This document shows positions 1-7,805 of a stretch of 10,662 bases of DNA, piece after piece. Under the pieces are notes generated by a model, which was not told the DNA's origin, made no database searches, and saw only the letters and a program-made list of their open reading frames with translations. How positions within the stretch are numbered: position 1 is the first letter of the stretch; every line of letters starts with the position of its first letter. Position numbers and translations under genes: made by a program. Origin of the DNA: Euperipatoides rowelli (taxonomy: Eukaryota > Onychophora > Udeonychophora > Euonychophora > Peripatopsidae); the NCBI GenBank assembly GCA_003024985.2, contig PXIH01S0027805.1; one strand, written 5' to 3'.

Positions 1-1717
1 AATTTTGATGAATTATTCCTAAACCTTATATTTGTTTAACAGTATTGAAGTCTTTGACTTATATACTATATCAATTCTAATTCTAATTCTAATTAATTTC
101 AGGAAATCAATACCAAGATTGTGACGATGCTTTGAAACAGTTAAAAACACAAACTGAAAACAAGAATCAAAATTAATTAGGCCTAATGTTTTTAAAAAAA
201 ATATTACCAATGTTCCCAAACTAGACAAGCAACAGGAAGAATAAAGAGAGGTGCAAACAAATTAAATATACCATATAGGCTACTGTACTATATAAAGAAC
301 CACTAGGATGGCCAAAAGTTCAATAATTACAATAGTTTAAGAAGTTAAATGAAGAAAATTAATAATTACTAATCTAAGTATCAAAAATAAGGAAAAGGGA
401 AAACATTTTTTACCTTCTATTATCAATTTTTTTATAATTATTGTAATATTCTCAACATCCTTTTGGGCTATTAGAATAACTTCTACCTATATTAATTTTA
501 TTAATATTAATAATAAAGCAAACCTTTAATATAAATTTATTAATAAGCATAATATAAAGATGGTCAATTTAGTACAAAAAATATGGGAATCTACTTTTAA
601 TACATAGCCTACTATGTTATATAATTTTTTTATCCATTTTACATTATATAATTTTTTTGATTAATATTAAATTCTTTGTTGAAGTTAGTCAAAATGCTTT
701 ACCAATACGTGTGTAGTCTTAACATTATTTCAAATAGCTTATCATAACATAATGAGCTAATTTGAAGAAATGTTTAGACAATCATCTTGATACCAACATA
801 TTTAAAAAATAAAATATTTTTATAAGCTTTTACAGTAGCCTACTCATAATGACAACACATCAATAACTATCGTAATACAGTAAGCCTACAATCATTAAAA
901 GCACCCACTTCCCCAATGACAAAATTAGTTGCAGTTGAATGTGAATGTTTTGGGTTAAAACAAATTAAAAAAAAAACATTAAATACCACTCTCTCGACCC
1001 ACCCTCGTTCACATGAATTTTGATCAAAGTTTTTATTTTTTAAGATTTTTTTTTTTTTTTGTTTGTTGGTTGTTAAAACAAGTTTAGTAGCCTACATTTG
1101 GTAATTAGTAAGTTAAAAGTTTGGCTGAGAAGTTTATTGTGTTAAAATTTTGATTTGTATCTTTAAAGGTTTTGAACTTGAGCAATGTTTATTTTTCTTT
1201 TGTCCTAAGTTCATAACTGGGATTTATTTTATTCACAAGTATTGTTGGACTATAAAAAAAAATTATCAAGACTTTGATCTTTTACAAGTTTTTAAATGCC
1301 TGATAAGATTACTAGAATGTAGAGATAAAAAAACAGCAACGATTGCTATTTTTGTACTTGACCTAATTGCCATTGTTATGATATACTTTAATTTAGAAGT
1401 TTAACGTAGTATACAGTAAATTAAAGATATACAGTAGGACCCTTTATTTCTAGCCCTAAGACACAAGAAATTTAACATAAGCTACAAGTTGAAGGCAAAC
1501 GTAGAAGAGCCTACCTACAATAAATGTTTATGGGACATTATTGCGTTTCACGTACAGTATATTAAAAGTAAACATGTCTAACTACATATTTTGTATTGAA
1601 AAACTAAGACGCTAGGTAGCCTACTAAGGGAAATACAAACTACAAGATCTGTGGTTACAATCATTTCGCAATTCCAAAAGCTTTAAAATTAATACATTGT
1701 AAAGCATAACTACTTAC
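1..1717 (-). other. Intron 1 (5' part) of the ORP9-type gene, no exon found
   Basis: This stretch follows the splice donor of the minus-strand ORP9-type exon and should be the beginning of its first intron, which would continue beyond the left edge. I looked on the minus strand for the next PH-domain exon, which in ORP9 continues with a Lys/Met/Arg-rich turn and an Arg-Arg-Gly-Cys motif, and saw none. The sequence is AT-rich with T runs (for example 15 T at 1046-1060), a short AATTCT microsatellite and many TAGCCTAC/TACAGTA words. The open frame at 1150-1404 is treated as chance. Confidence 0.7.
73..94. repeat. Short (AATTCT)n microsatellite
   Basis: Three perfect tandem TTCTAA units sit at 75-80, 81-86 and 87-92, with partial units on both sides. 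It lies deep in the presumed ORP9 intron. It produces the Arg-Ile alternation seen when the minus strand is translated, so that translation is not a real protein. Confidence 0.85.
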
Positions 1718-1825
1718 AGTGTAATAAGATAACAAACCGGCATTGTCATCTAAAACAAACCATCGGTATTGCCATCCTTTCATAACATTTGTCCATTTAC
1801 TTAAAGGTCCTTCCATCGTAGTCAT
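1718..1825 (-). CDS. OSBPL9: Oxysterol-binding protein-related protein 9, first coding exon (start of PH domain)
   Basis: This is a partial CDS of 36 codons read on the minus strand, from ATG at 1825-1823 to a full ACT codon at 1720-1718, followed directly by a GTAAGT donor (1717-1712), so the intron is phase 0. The peptide contains [19 protein letters not shown] and then [13 protein letters not shown]. This nearly matches the start of vertebrate ORP9, as I remember it, and differs from the ORP10/11 type. It covers the first three beta strands of a PH domain; the Lys/Arg residues around the first loop are of the kind that bind phosphoinositide. In the family, ORP9 is a cytosolic lipid-transfer protein at ER-Golgi contacts that exchanges PI4P with sterol or phosphatidylserine; its PH domain targets PI4P at the trans-Golgi and its lipid-binding domain is far downstream (about 730 residues in total). 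An in-frame TAA at 1837-1835 precedes the ATG, and A at -3 favours initiation. A second Met at codon 4 is the one conserved in the MEGPLSK context. The remaining exons lie outside the window. Confidence 0.95.
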
Positions 1826-1840
1826 TTTGACATTTTAAAG

Positions 1841-1848
1841 TGACGTCA
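1841..1848. promoter_or_regulatory. Perfect cAMP-response element (TGACGTCA)
   Basis: The full 8-bp CRE palindrome bound by CREB/ATF-family bZIP proteins lies 15 bases upstream of the ORP9-type ATG. It would be in the core promoter or very short 5' UTR of that gene. Full CREs are rare in AT-rich, CpG-poor DNA, and in animals they cluster close to transcription starts, so the placement supports function. Occupancy is inferred. Confidence 0.7.
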
Positions 1849-2047
1849 TCGAAGCATGTATAACATAATAGTCTTGAAGCAACACCATAAGTTGGATATG
1901 TAAATCTTTATTTTAATGATAATTTATTTTAACTATTGGTTGGAAATATTTTACCCCACAATACATAGAGATTAAATACAGTGATAAGCTTTTGCCTCAA
2001 TTTAAAGGTAAATATATTTGTTTTTCTGAAAATTATTTTAAATACAT

Positions 2048-2060
2048 TCACTAGATGGCA
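2048..2060 (+). promoter_or_regulatory. CTCF-like site
   Basis: The word TCACTAGATGGCA differs by one base (the first) from the bilaterian CTCF core of the form CCACTAGATGGCA. It sits between the two divergent start codons, where an insulator or promoter-architecture factor would make sense. The inner AGATGGC also resembles a YY1 core, so the binding protein is uncertain. A chance match cannot be excluded. Confidence 0.35.
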
Positions 2061-2230
2061 CGACAGTTCAAATTTAAACCAATCAATATTTAGAAAAATA
2101 GTAGCTGCCTCATACTTATCCAATAGCAAACCGTCTTTCGTTTCAAATTGACTCAAATTTGCTCAATAGGATAGTAAGATAAATGCTACGAAACGTTTGA
2201 GTTGTGAATGGCAGTATAGAAATTGTATTT

Positions 2231-2302
2231 ATGCATTTTTATTTACACCTTATGGACGGAAAAAAATATGGAGAAAGGCAGTGTGGACCTTGGGCCCTAT
2301 AG
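2231..2302 (+). other. Upstream ORF overlapping the putative plus-strand start codon
   Basis: An ATG at 2231-2233 opens a 23-codon frame that has a second in-frame ATG at 2252-2254 and ends at TAG 2300-2302, beyond the ATG at 2268 and in a different frame. If transcription of the plus-strand gene starts upstream of 2231, this uORF would compete with the main start. If it starts between 2254 and 2268, neither uATG is in the mRNA. The peptide matches nothing I recognise. Confidence 0.3.
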
Positions 2303-2315
2303 GGCTACGCGACTG
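2268..2315 (+). CDS. Putative first coding exon of a divergent gene, product unknown
   Basis: ATG at 2268 opens 16 codons (MEKGSVDLGPYRATRL) that run straight into a consensus GTAAGT donor at 2316-2321, giving a phase 0 intron. The bases before the ATG are AAAAAT, with A at -3, and an in-frame TAG lies upstream at 2217-2219. The segment is clearly richer in G+C than the DNA around it and includes a 12-bp palindrome, GCCCTATAGGGC (2294-2305). It faces away from the ORP9-type exon across a short promoter-like gap, which makes a first exon plausible. The peptide is too short to assign. Alternatively the segment could be a non-coding 5' exon or chance; another frame (stop TAG 2300-2302) is closed. 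Confidence 0.45.
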
Positions 2316-2446
2316 GTAAGTCGTCTAATAAGTTTTATGATAAAGATGATATTTATTTTGAATGATTAGACAAGCTTGTAAAATTAGCCTTGCCTATAAT
2401 GTCTACTTACTGTAGATAAAAAAAAAAGGATATCCTAATACTCTTT

Positions 2447-2475
2447 AAAAAAAAAAAGCATGTTTTTTTTTTTTT
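2447..2475. repeat. A/T hairpin (A11-GCATG-T13)
   Basis: Eleven A at 2447-2457 are followed by GCATG and thirteen T at 2463-2475. This gives a perfect 11-bp A:T stem with a 5-base loop. Such structures arise by slippage or by head-to-head retroposon tails and can cause assembly errors. No flanking duplication was found. Confidence 0.7.
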
Positions 2476-3554
2476 ACTGGTAATAATGTCTTTTTACACT
2501 GTTTACAAAATGTGTTATATAATTTATAAAAGCAATTTTATATTTAATTTTTTTGATCTATAATAAAACCTTTACGCTTATCAGGCTAACACAGTATCAG
2601 GCCTAGATGCTAATTTTTAGTAACGTTATTTTTTTCATATACAGTATTTTCTTCCCTTTCAGTTTAATAATAAACCTTACCTTAATTAGCATAAACCTAA
2701 CCTGTTATATCCATAACTTTGACCAAATATTGTAATGTTTAAGATCCTTGGTTATTAATATATAGGCTATAGTAATTAAAGATATAATGTAAATTAAGAT
2801 CCTGTTATAATATGTCCGTGATATTTATTAATAGATTTTAAAATCTTCATTATTGTTTATCTTTCTGAATGTAAACTTGTTATTTTAGACTATTTCTTTA
2901 TTTTGTTTGTGCATTGTTTTTTTTGTTTTTGTTTTTAACGATTAAATCTACATAACAGTACCGTCGCCTGCTTAATTAGCCTATCCTACCTGTAATCTGT
3001 AAATTATTTTTTTATATTTACTATGAAAAAAATTATGTTTATACAATAATATATTCGTGAATTTAGTTATACAGTAGCCTATGTTAAAACTAAACAGAAA
3101 AACAAATTCAATAAACTTATAAATAAATTAGAAAAATTAAAAACACAAATTCCTCATGCTAAAACATGAAGGCTTTGCTTGAATTATTATTATTAAACAC
3201 TTAATGAAAGCTTTAAATGAATTAATACTTATGAATTATTGTGTATACAGTACTATAAGATTAATTTATTTATAACATTATAGCTTACCTAAAGCAAATT
3301 AATTGATTTTGAATATTAAAACTACATTAATAGCCTATATAAAAAGTTGAAGAAAGGAAAAAGAAAATAATGATAAAACCTCCGAAAAGAAAGACCACAC
3401 CCCATGTATCATTCCATAACCCACCTAATTTTACTTGAATTCAACATTTTATTTTTTAATAGCCTACTACAATTTAGCATTTCACACCTTGCTCTTCAAG
3501 ATAACTAATTTTCCTCATCACTGCACAACAATATACTGTTTACGTATAATCAAT

Positions 3555-3570
3555 TTATATAGAATTTTTG
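3555..3570 (+). repeat. Left target-site duplication of the retrocopy
   Basis: TTATATAGAATTTTTG here is repeated exactly at 3803-3818, immediately after the A tail. Sixteen identical bases flanking a tailed insert are diagnostic of target-primed reverse transcription. Confidence 0.9.
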
Positions 3571-3802
3571 GGGGGTATGTTACAGTGGGTTGATTTGGTA
3601 TGGGGAATTTATTGTGTTGGACACTGTGATTATTGAGTTAAATATTTACAGTATATATTTATTTTGTTGGTTGTTTGTTTTATGTACAGATACTGTATAT
3701 TATGAAAAGATGTATCTGAATTGTGATNTGATGTATTTTAAAGTTGTACTTTTCAAATAAAATATAATAAAGAGGTGCGATTCCCTTTAAAAAAAAAAAA
3801 AA
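3571..3802 (+). mobile_element. 5'-truncated polyadenylated retrocopy (processed-pseudogene or LINE/SINE 3' end)
   Basis: The 232-bp insert starts in a G run, ends in a 14-A tail (3789-3802) and is flanked by a perfect 16-bp duplication. Two overlapping AATAAA signals (3756-3761 and 3766-3771) end about 17-27 bases before the tail, exactly as at a natural mRNA 3' end. No coding frame is visible, so the captured portion is a 3' UTR or the tail of a non-LTR element. The pre-insertion site does not show the TTAAAA preferred by L1 endonuclease, so the machinery may be another clade. One base (3727) is undetermined. The source transcript is unknown and should exist elsewhere in the genome. The perfect duplication suggests the insertion is fairly young. 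Confidence 0.88.
3756..3771 (+). promoter_or_regulatory. Twin polyadenylation signals inside the retrocopy
   Basis: Two AATAAA hexamers, 3756-3761 and 3766-3771, lie upstream of the A tail at a normal cleavage distance. They are inherited from the source RNA and could still work as a cryptic 3' end signal on the plus strand, that is, within the presumed intron of the divergent gene. Confidence 0.75.
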
Positions 3803-3818
3803 TTATATAGAATTTTTG
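3803..3818 (+). repeat. Right target-site duplication of the retrocopy
   Basis: An exact second copy of the 16-bp word at 3555-3570 directly follows the 14-A tail and marks the 3' limit of the insertion. Confidence 0.9.
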
Positions 3819-4405
3819 AAGCTAAAAATATTTTTTAAAATCTTTAAATGTTTTGGCACTAATTAATATTTTATTTGGAATCTTATTCAAAATGTTTATT
3901 AATATGTTTGATATGAATTTTTTTATTGTGTTGAATTTTATATAGGCCTATATAATTTAGCCTACTGTACCTCTTGTTTTTATATTACAAAATTTTAACA
4001 TATATTTTGTTCAGAACTATCTTTCGATACAATAGAAACCAAACCATATTTGATCAGTCTGTGCACAAAATACACAATTCATAGGAATAGCAATCTTTCA
4101 TTAATTTTTTTAATTATTTTTAGTAGGCCTAAGGCCTAGGCTATATCTTTATTTAAATATCAATTAGGGCCTATTGTTTTTAAATTATGCAAGCTACAGT
4201 ATTACATTTTATTGGATTAAATCCACAGGTATCCTATTCCAAATTCTTTACATTTCTATTGAATTGTCTTTTATTTTTGCAGGTACCGGTAGTAATTTTA
4301 TTAGTGAAATAGTGAGGCCTTATATATATTAAGAATTTAAATGATTATTTCTCTAAGCTTATATAAATAAATTATCATAGTGACTTTTTTAATCCTTATT
4401 GATCA

Positions 4406-4424
4406 GGGAGTGGGGGGGGGGTGG
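4406..4424 (+). other. G-rich tract with ten consecutive G
   Basis: GGG, then a 10-G run (4412-4421), then GG stand isolated in AT-rich DNA. The run can supply several G-triplets and could form a G-quadruplex. It is equally likely to be a slippage-prone homopolymer, and its exact length in the assembly is doubtful. Confidence 0.4.
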
Positions 4425-4500
4425 AAAGAAATAGCCTACTGTAACTTATATAAACTTAGCTGGTTGCTGCATAGCTTTTTGCACCATTGGTCTGCCAACC

Positions 4501-4528
4501 TATTTCATGTAGGCCTATATTTCATGTA
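4501..4528 (+). repeat. Two direct copies of TATTTCATGTA, 17-bp period
   Basis: TATTTCATGTA occurs at 4501-4511 and again at 4518-4528, separated by GGCCTA, so one TAGGCCTA word bridges the two copies. It looks like a small local duplication with no evident function. Confidence 0.7.
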
Positions 4529-4543
4529 ACATGGTCAATAAAC

Positions 4544-4670
4544 ATTTCCATGAAAATAAGTTTTGGCGCTATGTTGTTGTTTGGATATTTCCATCCAAAA
4601 TAAGCCTTTTTCACAAAATAACACTAGGTTATTTTTTGACGGCATATTTTTTTTTTATTTCCAAAATAAG
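4544..4670 (+). repeat. Three spaced copies of an ATTTCCA...AAAATAAG word
   Basis: ATTTCCATGAAAATAAG (4544-4560), ATTTCCATCCAAAATAAG (4587-4604) and ATTTCCAAAATAAG (4657-4670) share both ends and differ in the middle. The second copy lies within a small inverted pair, TTGGAT/ATCCAA (4582-4587 and 4593-4598). This is consistent with a decayed local repeat; I cannot tie it to a known family. Confidence 0.6.
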
Positions 4671-5076
4671 CATATCCTTCACTAATTAGTGTTTTTGTAG
4701 GATACAGTGACCATATGCCACACTTTTATTGGCATAGTATTGACCACATAGGCCTACTACGGTACTAAAATGAATTCCATTTTTTCTTTAGCATGTTGAA
4801 CCTGTACTGTAAATGTTGCTCCAATTGATAAAAAGTGTAAAGGGGAAGATTTCTGATTTACAGGGAGATTTGAGAGGGGGAAATTAGGGGGAGTACAGAA
4901 CTCATCTTTGACAACTTTTCATTTCTCACTATGTAGGCAACTAACATTTTTGCCAAATTTCAACAAAATCTATGGATCCAAGTATTACCCCCTGCCTGGC
5001 CTTTAACAACTTAACCAACTATTTATTTTGGAAAAATATGTCCTAAACAGACTTAAGTTTATATTTTTTTAATGTT

Positions 5077-5213
5077 TTTTATTAAAAAAAAATGACATTT
5101 ATAGATTTTTAAAAAAAAAAAACACTATAGGTCCTACCTGTAAAGAAATTAATTTTCTATGGAAAATTTATCCGGGTTAACTCGTTTTTAATAAAAAAAA
5201 AATGCATTTATTT
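5077..5213 (+). repeat. Degenerate direct repeat around A/T runs
   Basis: A TTTTTATT-A9-TGACATTTAT block near 5077-5101 resembles a TTTTTAATA-A9-TGCATTTAT block near 5185-5211. Both are a T run, an A run and then a shared ATTTAT end. Low complexity makes common ancestry uncertain. Confidence 0.35.
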
Positions 5214-7003
5214 CTTTAAAAATAGTTATAAATTCCAGCAGCCTATATGAAAACAAGTAGACTATTCTGAATATTTTGAACAAAACTCTCCAGCCAGAGA
5301 AAATTAGCCTAGTAGGCTATAATAGATTTTGCAGTAGAGAGGCTAATACCAGTAGGCTAATCAATAATCCATCATAATTTCAAATAATCATCAACTGTAT
5401 CCAATAAGTCAATATATTCATTTACATTATATTTAAAATAATAGCCTAAATTCATCATTATCAATATCTAATACGGTATTAAATTTTCTCCCAAAATAGT
5501 CAAAGGTTTTCATTAGGTCTAGGCTACAAACTTTCAGGCTTTGCAAAATAGAGGGTTAAAAACTTAAAATCACAAATTACAATGTCCAGATGGTACTGGC
5601 ATTGAATGTTTATTTTTAGAAAACAATTCATGCACACTTCAATTTAATTTCCAATAATTATGAATATTTTATTTAGCCTAAACAATTTATTGAAGTTGAT
5701 AAATTTGCGCTAAAATGTTGTCCATTTCCAATATAAATATATTACTGTACAGATATTAAATTATATATTAATTTATCTCAAAGTAATCAAAGAATTTATT
5801 AGCCTACTAACTTATAAAATATGCAAAAAAAAAGTATTAGGCTAATCACAAAATAAGCCAAATCTGTTCAATATGTTCTTGCGTCAGTTTTATTTTCAAA
5901 TTATTCACTTTATTGCTTAAGCAAAAGAGTATTCTTGTGCAAAATATACCGTACATGCAATAAAATAGGACATCGCATAAAGAAAAAAAAACAAAGACAA
6001 GTTCAAAACAATGTAGGCTACCGAGAGGTAATATAAAATATACAATCCACAACATCAAATATACTGTAAGCCTGACATAAATCAGTCAAAAGATAAATCA
6101 TAATTTAACAATACAGATATTTGAACTGTATCAGAACTAAAGATATAGCCTATAAGCAAAAGAATATGAATCCGAGAATCATACTTCAATACTGTAGGTT
6201 ATACAGTATATTACTCAAGTAAACAAATATAAATAAGTTATTGATTTGCAATCAATAAAAGCAACAAAAATAGGCTAATAGCTAGCCTACCGTACATAAA
6301 CAAAGCATCAAAAAGAGAAAAAAAAAACTAATAAAACATTCCAAAAATTATGTATCAGAAAATACTGGATTCACCCTCTTTTTAAAAAAATCTATAGCCT
6401 TACACTCTTTTTAAATTGTTGGAATGAATCTTTGAAAAACTCTCTAATGAATTCCATATTTTTATACTTCTGATACAGACAGAATTCTGAACTATTAGAT
6501 TTGGTATATTTTATTTCCCGCTATAACTCATTAAATTTTTGAATGTGTAGGCTATTAATTTAGCTTATGCTGAGTTAACTCGATATAATGTTTTTTTAAC
6601 AAAAAAAATCACAAATTATCTCAGCAGCTCAGGCAAATTGGTTAAATGCTTAAAAATAAAGACTCGACTTAAGTACAGTACAGCAACCTATAGAGGTATC
6701 GATTCATAGGCATATTTATCAATATTGTCATCTTTGGATACCAGCCTAGACATACTTTATCATTTAAATATACTGGTAATATAGGCTACTGTACTGTAAA
6801 TGCTCAATAAGTTATAGGCCTATGAAAGTTTAAAAAAAATTGATTATTATTTTCTTGATTTAGCCTACTAGAAATTATTTTATAGAGCAATTAGGCCTAT
6901 AGTGCAGCTGCCTGAGTATTTTTGCAGAATTGTGCATTTTTTGACAAAGTGTATGAAATAGGCCTATTTACCATAGCTAGTATATAACATAATAGGCTAT
7001 TTA

Positions 7004-7398
7004 GATGTGGAGGGAAATTTTATTTGACTTCTGTGGTTAGCTAGCGGTCGTTGTTGTAGGTGCACTTCGACAAAAATTAGAAAATATTCAGTCAAAAAAT
7101 GCTCTAATTCGATGGTGCATCATTCTGCTCAGGTCTATGACTTCACATACTTCCCAGAATTCATTCCTGAACACATCCCCATCCAAAACTTAAAAAAAAA
7201 ATTGTGGATGCCATCTTGAATTTTTCAAAATTACTCAAACGTATCAGAAATCATTCCAAAGCATTCTGGGTACTAGGATATGATGATTTCTGCAGTTTCC
7301 CTTCGGCAAATTCAGAAATGATGTCAAAATAAGCTAAATATGCTAATTAGGGGGTCTCCCAGACCCCAAACATCTGGAATCTGACTTCCCTCCACATC
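7004..7398. mobile_element. MITE-like element with 13-bp terminal inverted repeats
   Basis: GATGTGGAGGGAA at 7004-7016 is the exact reverse complement of TTCCCTCCACATC at 7386-7398, 395 bp end to end, and the interior is richer in G+C than its flanks. Inside are a 13-bp direct repeat with one mismatch (CAGAATTCATTCC 7155-7167, CAGAAATCATTCC 7245-7257), inverted pairs CCCAGAAT/ATTCTGGG (7153-7160, 7263-7270) and CAGAAATCAT/ATGATTTCTG (7245-7254, 7283-7292), and a hairpin at 7351-7367. There is no transposase frame, so any transposition would have been non-autonomous. I see no clear target-site duplication, so the true ends could lie slightly elsewhere or the element may be old. Confidence 0.6.
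7351..7367. repeat. Perfect hairpin GGGGTCT-CCC-AGACCCC
   Basis: Seven-base arms at 7351-7357 and 7361-7367 flank a 3-base loop near the right end of the MITE-like element. A subterminal hairpin of this kind is common in foldback and MITE elements. It has no T run after it and is not a bacterial-type terminator. Confidence 0.7.
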
Positions 7399-7730
7399 AA
7401 ATTTTAAATATAACGGTTCATACTACCTATGGTAGAAATTTCATACTTTTATTATAAAATGCACAATTGTTCTGGTTAACAGCTGTAGGCTACCACTATG
7501 CAGAGCATTTTCAATTCTTTAAAGTGTTAAAAAAGCATTTACTTCTTGGGCATCATCCCTGGACCTAATTGTTGAGCTTGCAGCACTCCCAACTAAAAGG
7601 TCCAATATTTACTCAGAACTAGAGTCCTTGACAACTTTGCACCCCTGTGGTAAATAAATAAATTCGGGAACATAATTTCTGCTTCGCCTCGTTTGGTAAA
7701 TCTTGTACAAATATAGCCTATTCTCTATAG

Positions 7731-7805
7731 ATTTAAATTTGCCTCTTATGGAAAAATTAATTTAAAAGAGGAGACTAACAAACTAATAAGATTAAAGGAT
7801 CTACT
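7731..7805 (+). CDS. Candidate internal exon, product unknown
   Basis: A pyrimidine-containing acceptor (CCTATTCTCTATAG, ending 7730) precedes 75 bases with only one open frame, which starts after one base (phase 2 entry) and ends in a GTAAGT donor at 7806-7811 (phase 2 exit). The peptide is FKFASYGKINLKEETNKLIR followed by LKD and a Leu-type codon split by the intron. It is charged and Leu/Ile-spaced, as in a short helix or coiled coil. It may belong to the gene that starts at 2268, but the phases require further unseen exons on both sides. It is short enough to be chance in AT-rich DNA. Confidence 0.28.

Larger units (their letters stand above)
1826..2267. promoter_or_regulatory. Candidate bidirectional promoter between two divergent first exons
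   Basis: These 442 bases separate the ATG of the minus-strand ORP9-type exon from the ATG of a putative plus-strand first exon. The gap contains a perfect CRE, three CCAAT boxes (ATTGG at 1935-1939, CCAAT at 2079-2083 and at 2120-2124), a CTCF-like word at 2048-2060 and slightly more CpG near its right end (2180-2267) than the surrounding DNA. CCAAT plus CRE without a clear TATA box is a common layout in housekeeping and bidirectional promoters. Transcription start sites cannot be placed from sequence alone. The minus-strand open frame at 1929-2156 inside it is taken as chance. Confidence 0.55.
2316..7730 (+). other. Long non-coding stretch, probably intron of the divergent gene
   Basis: Apart from the repeats listed separately, this is AT-rich non-coding DNA. 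I searched the plus strand for acceptor-ORF-donor combinations and found only weak ones (for example 4283-4311). If the exon at 7731 belongs to the gene starting at 2268, at least one unseen exon must lie here, because the 2315 donor is phase 0 whereas the 7731 exon needs a phase 2 entry. A somewhat less AT-rich patch at 7535-7660 has a 44-codon open frame with no recognisable product. Confidence 0.5.

Noticed and set aside
19-228. 69-codon minus-strand open frame
   Set aside because: Part of it is the translation of the AATTCT microsatellite (Arg-Ile alternation). There is no homology or splice context.
1150-1404. 84-codon plus-strand open frame with Phe/Ile/Leu-rich content
   Set aside because: It begins with TTG, has no clear splice signals or recognisable family, and one or two frames of this length are expected by chance in 10.6 kb at this base composition.
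1929-2156. 75-codon minus-strand open frame upstream of the ORP9-type exon
   Set aside because: It lies in the promoter-like gap, covers two CCAAT boxes and the third box at 2120-2124, and has no recognisable product. It could be a transcribed leader at most.
4283-4311. 29-base microexon between a good acceptor (TTATTTTTGCAG) and GTGAGG
   Set aside because: It fits the phase 0 to 2 requirement, but joining it to the exon at 7731 would create a stop codon.
5846-6058. 70-codon minus-strand hydrophobic open frame
   Set aside because: The Phe/Leu/Cys-rich translation of AT-rich intron DNA looks membrane-like only by composition. No family or splice signals were found.
7523-7654. 44-codon open frame in a less AT-rich patch, with an internal GCTTGCAG acceptor-like site
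   Set aside because: The length is within chance, the phases do not fit the neighbouring candidate exon, and the peptide is not recognisable.
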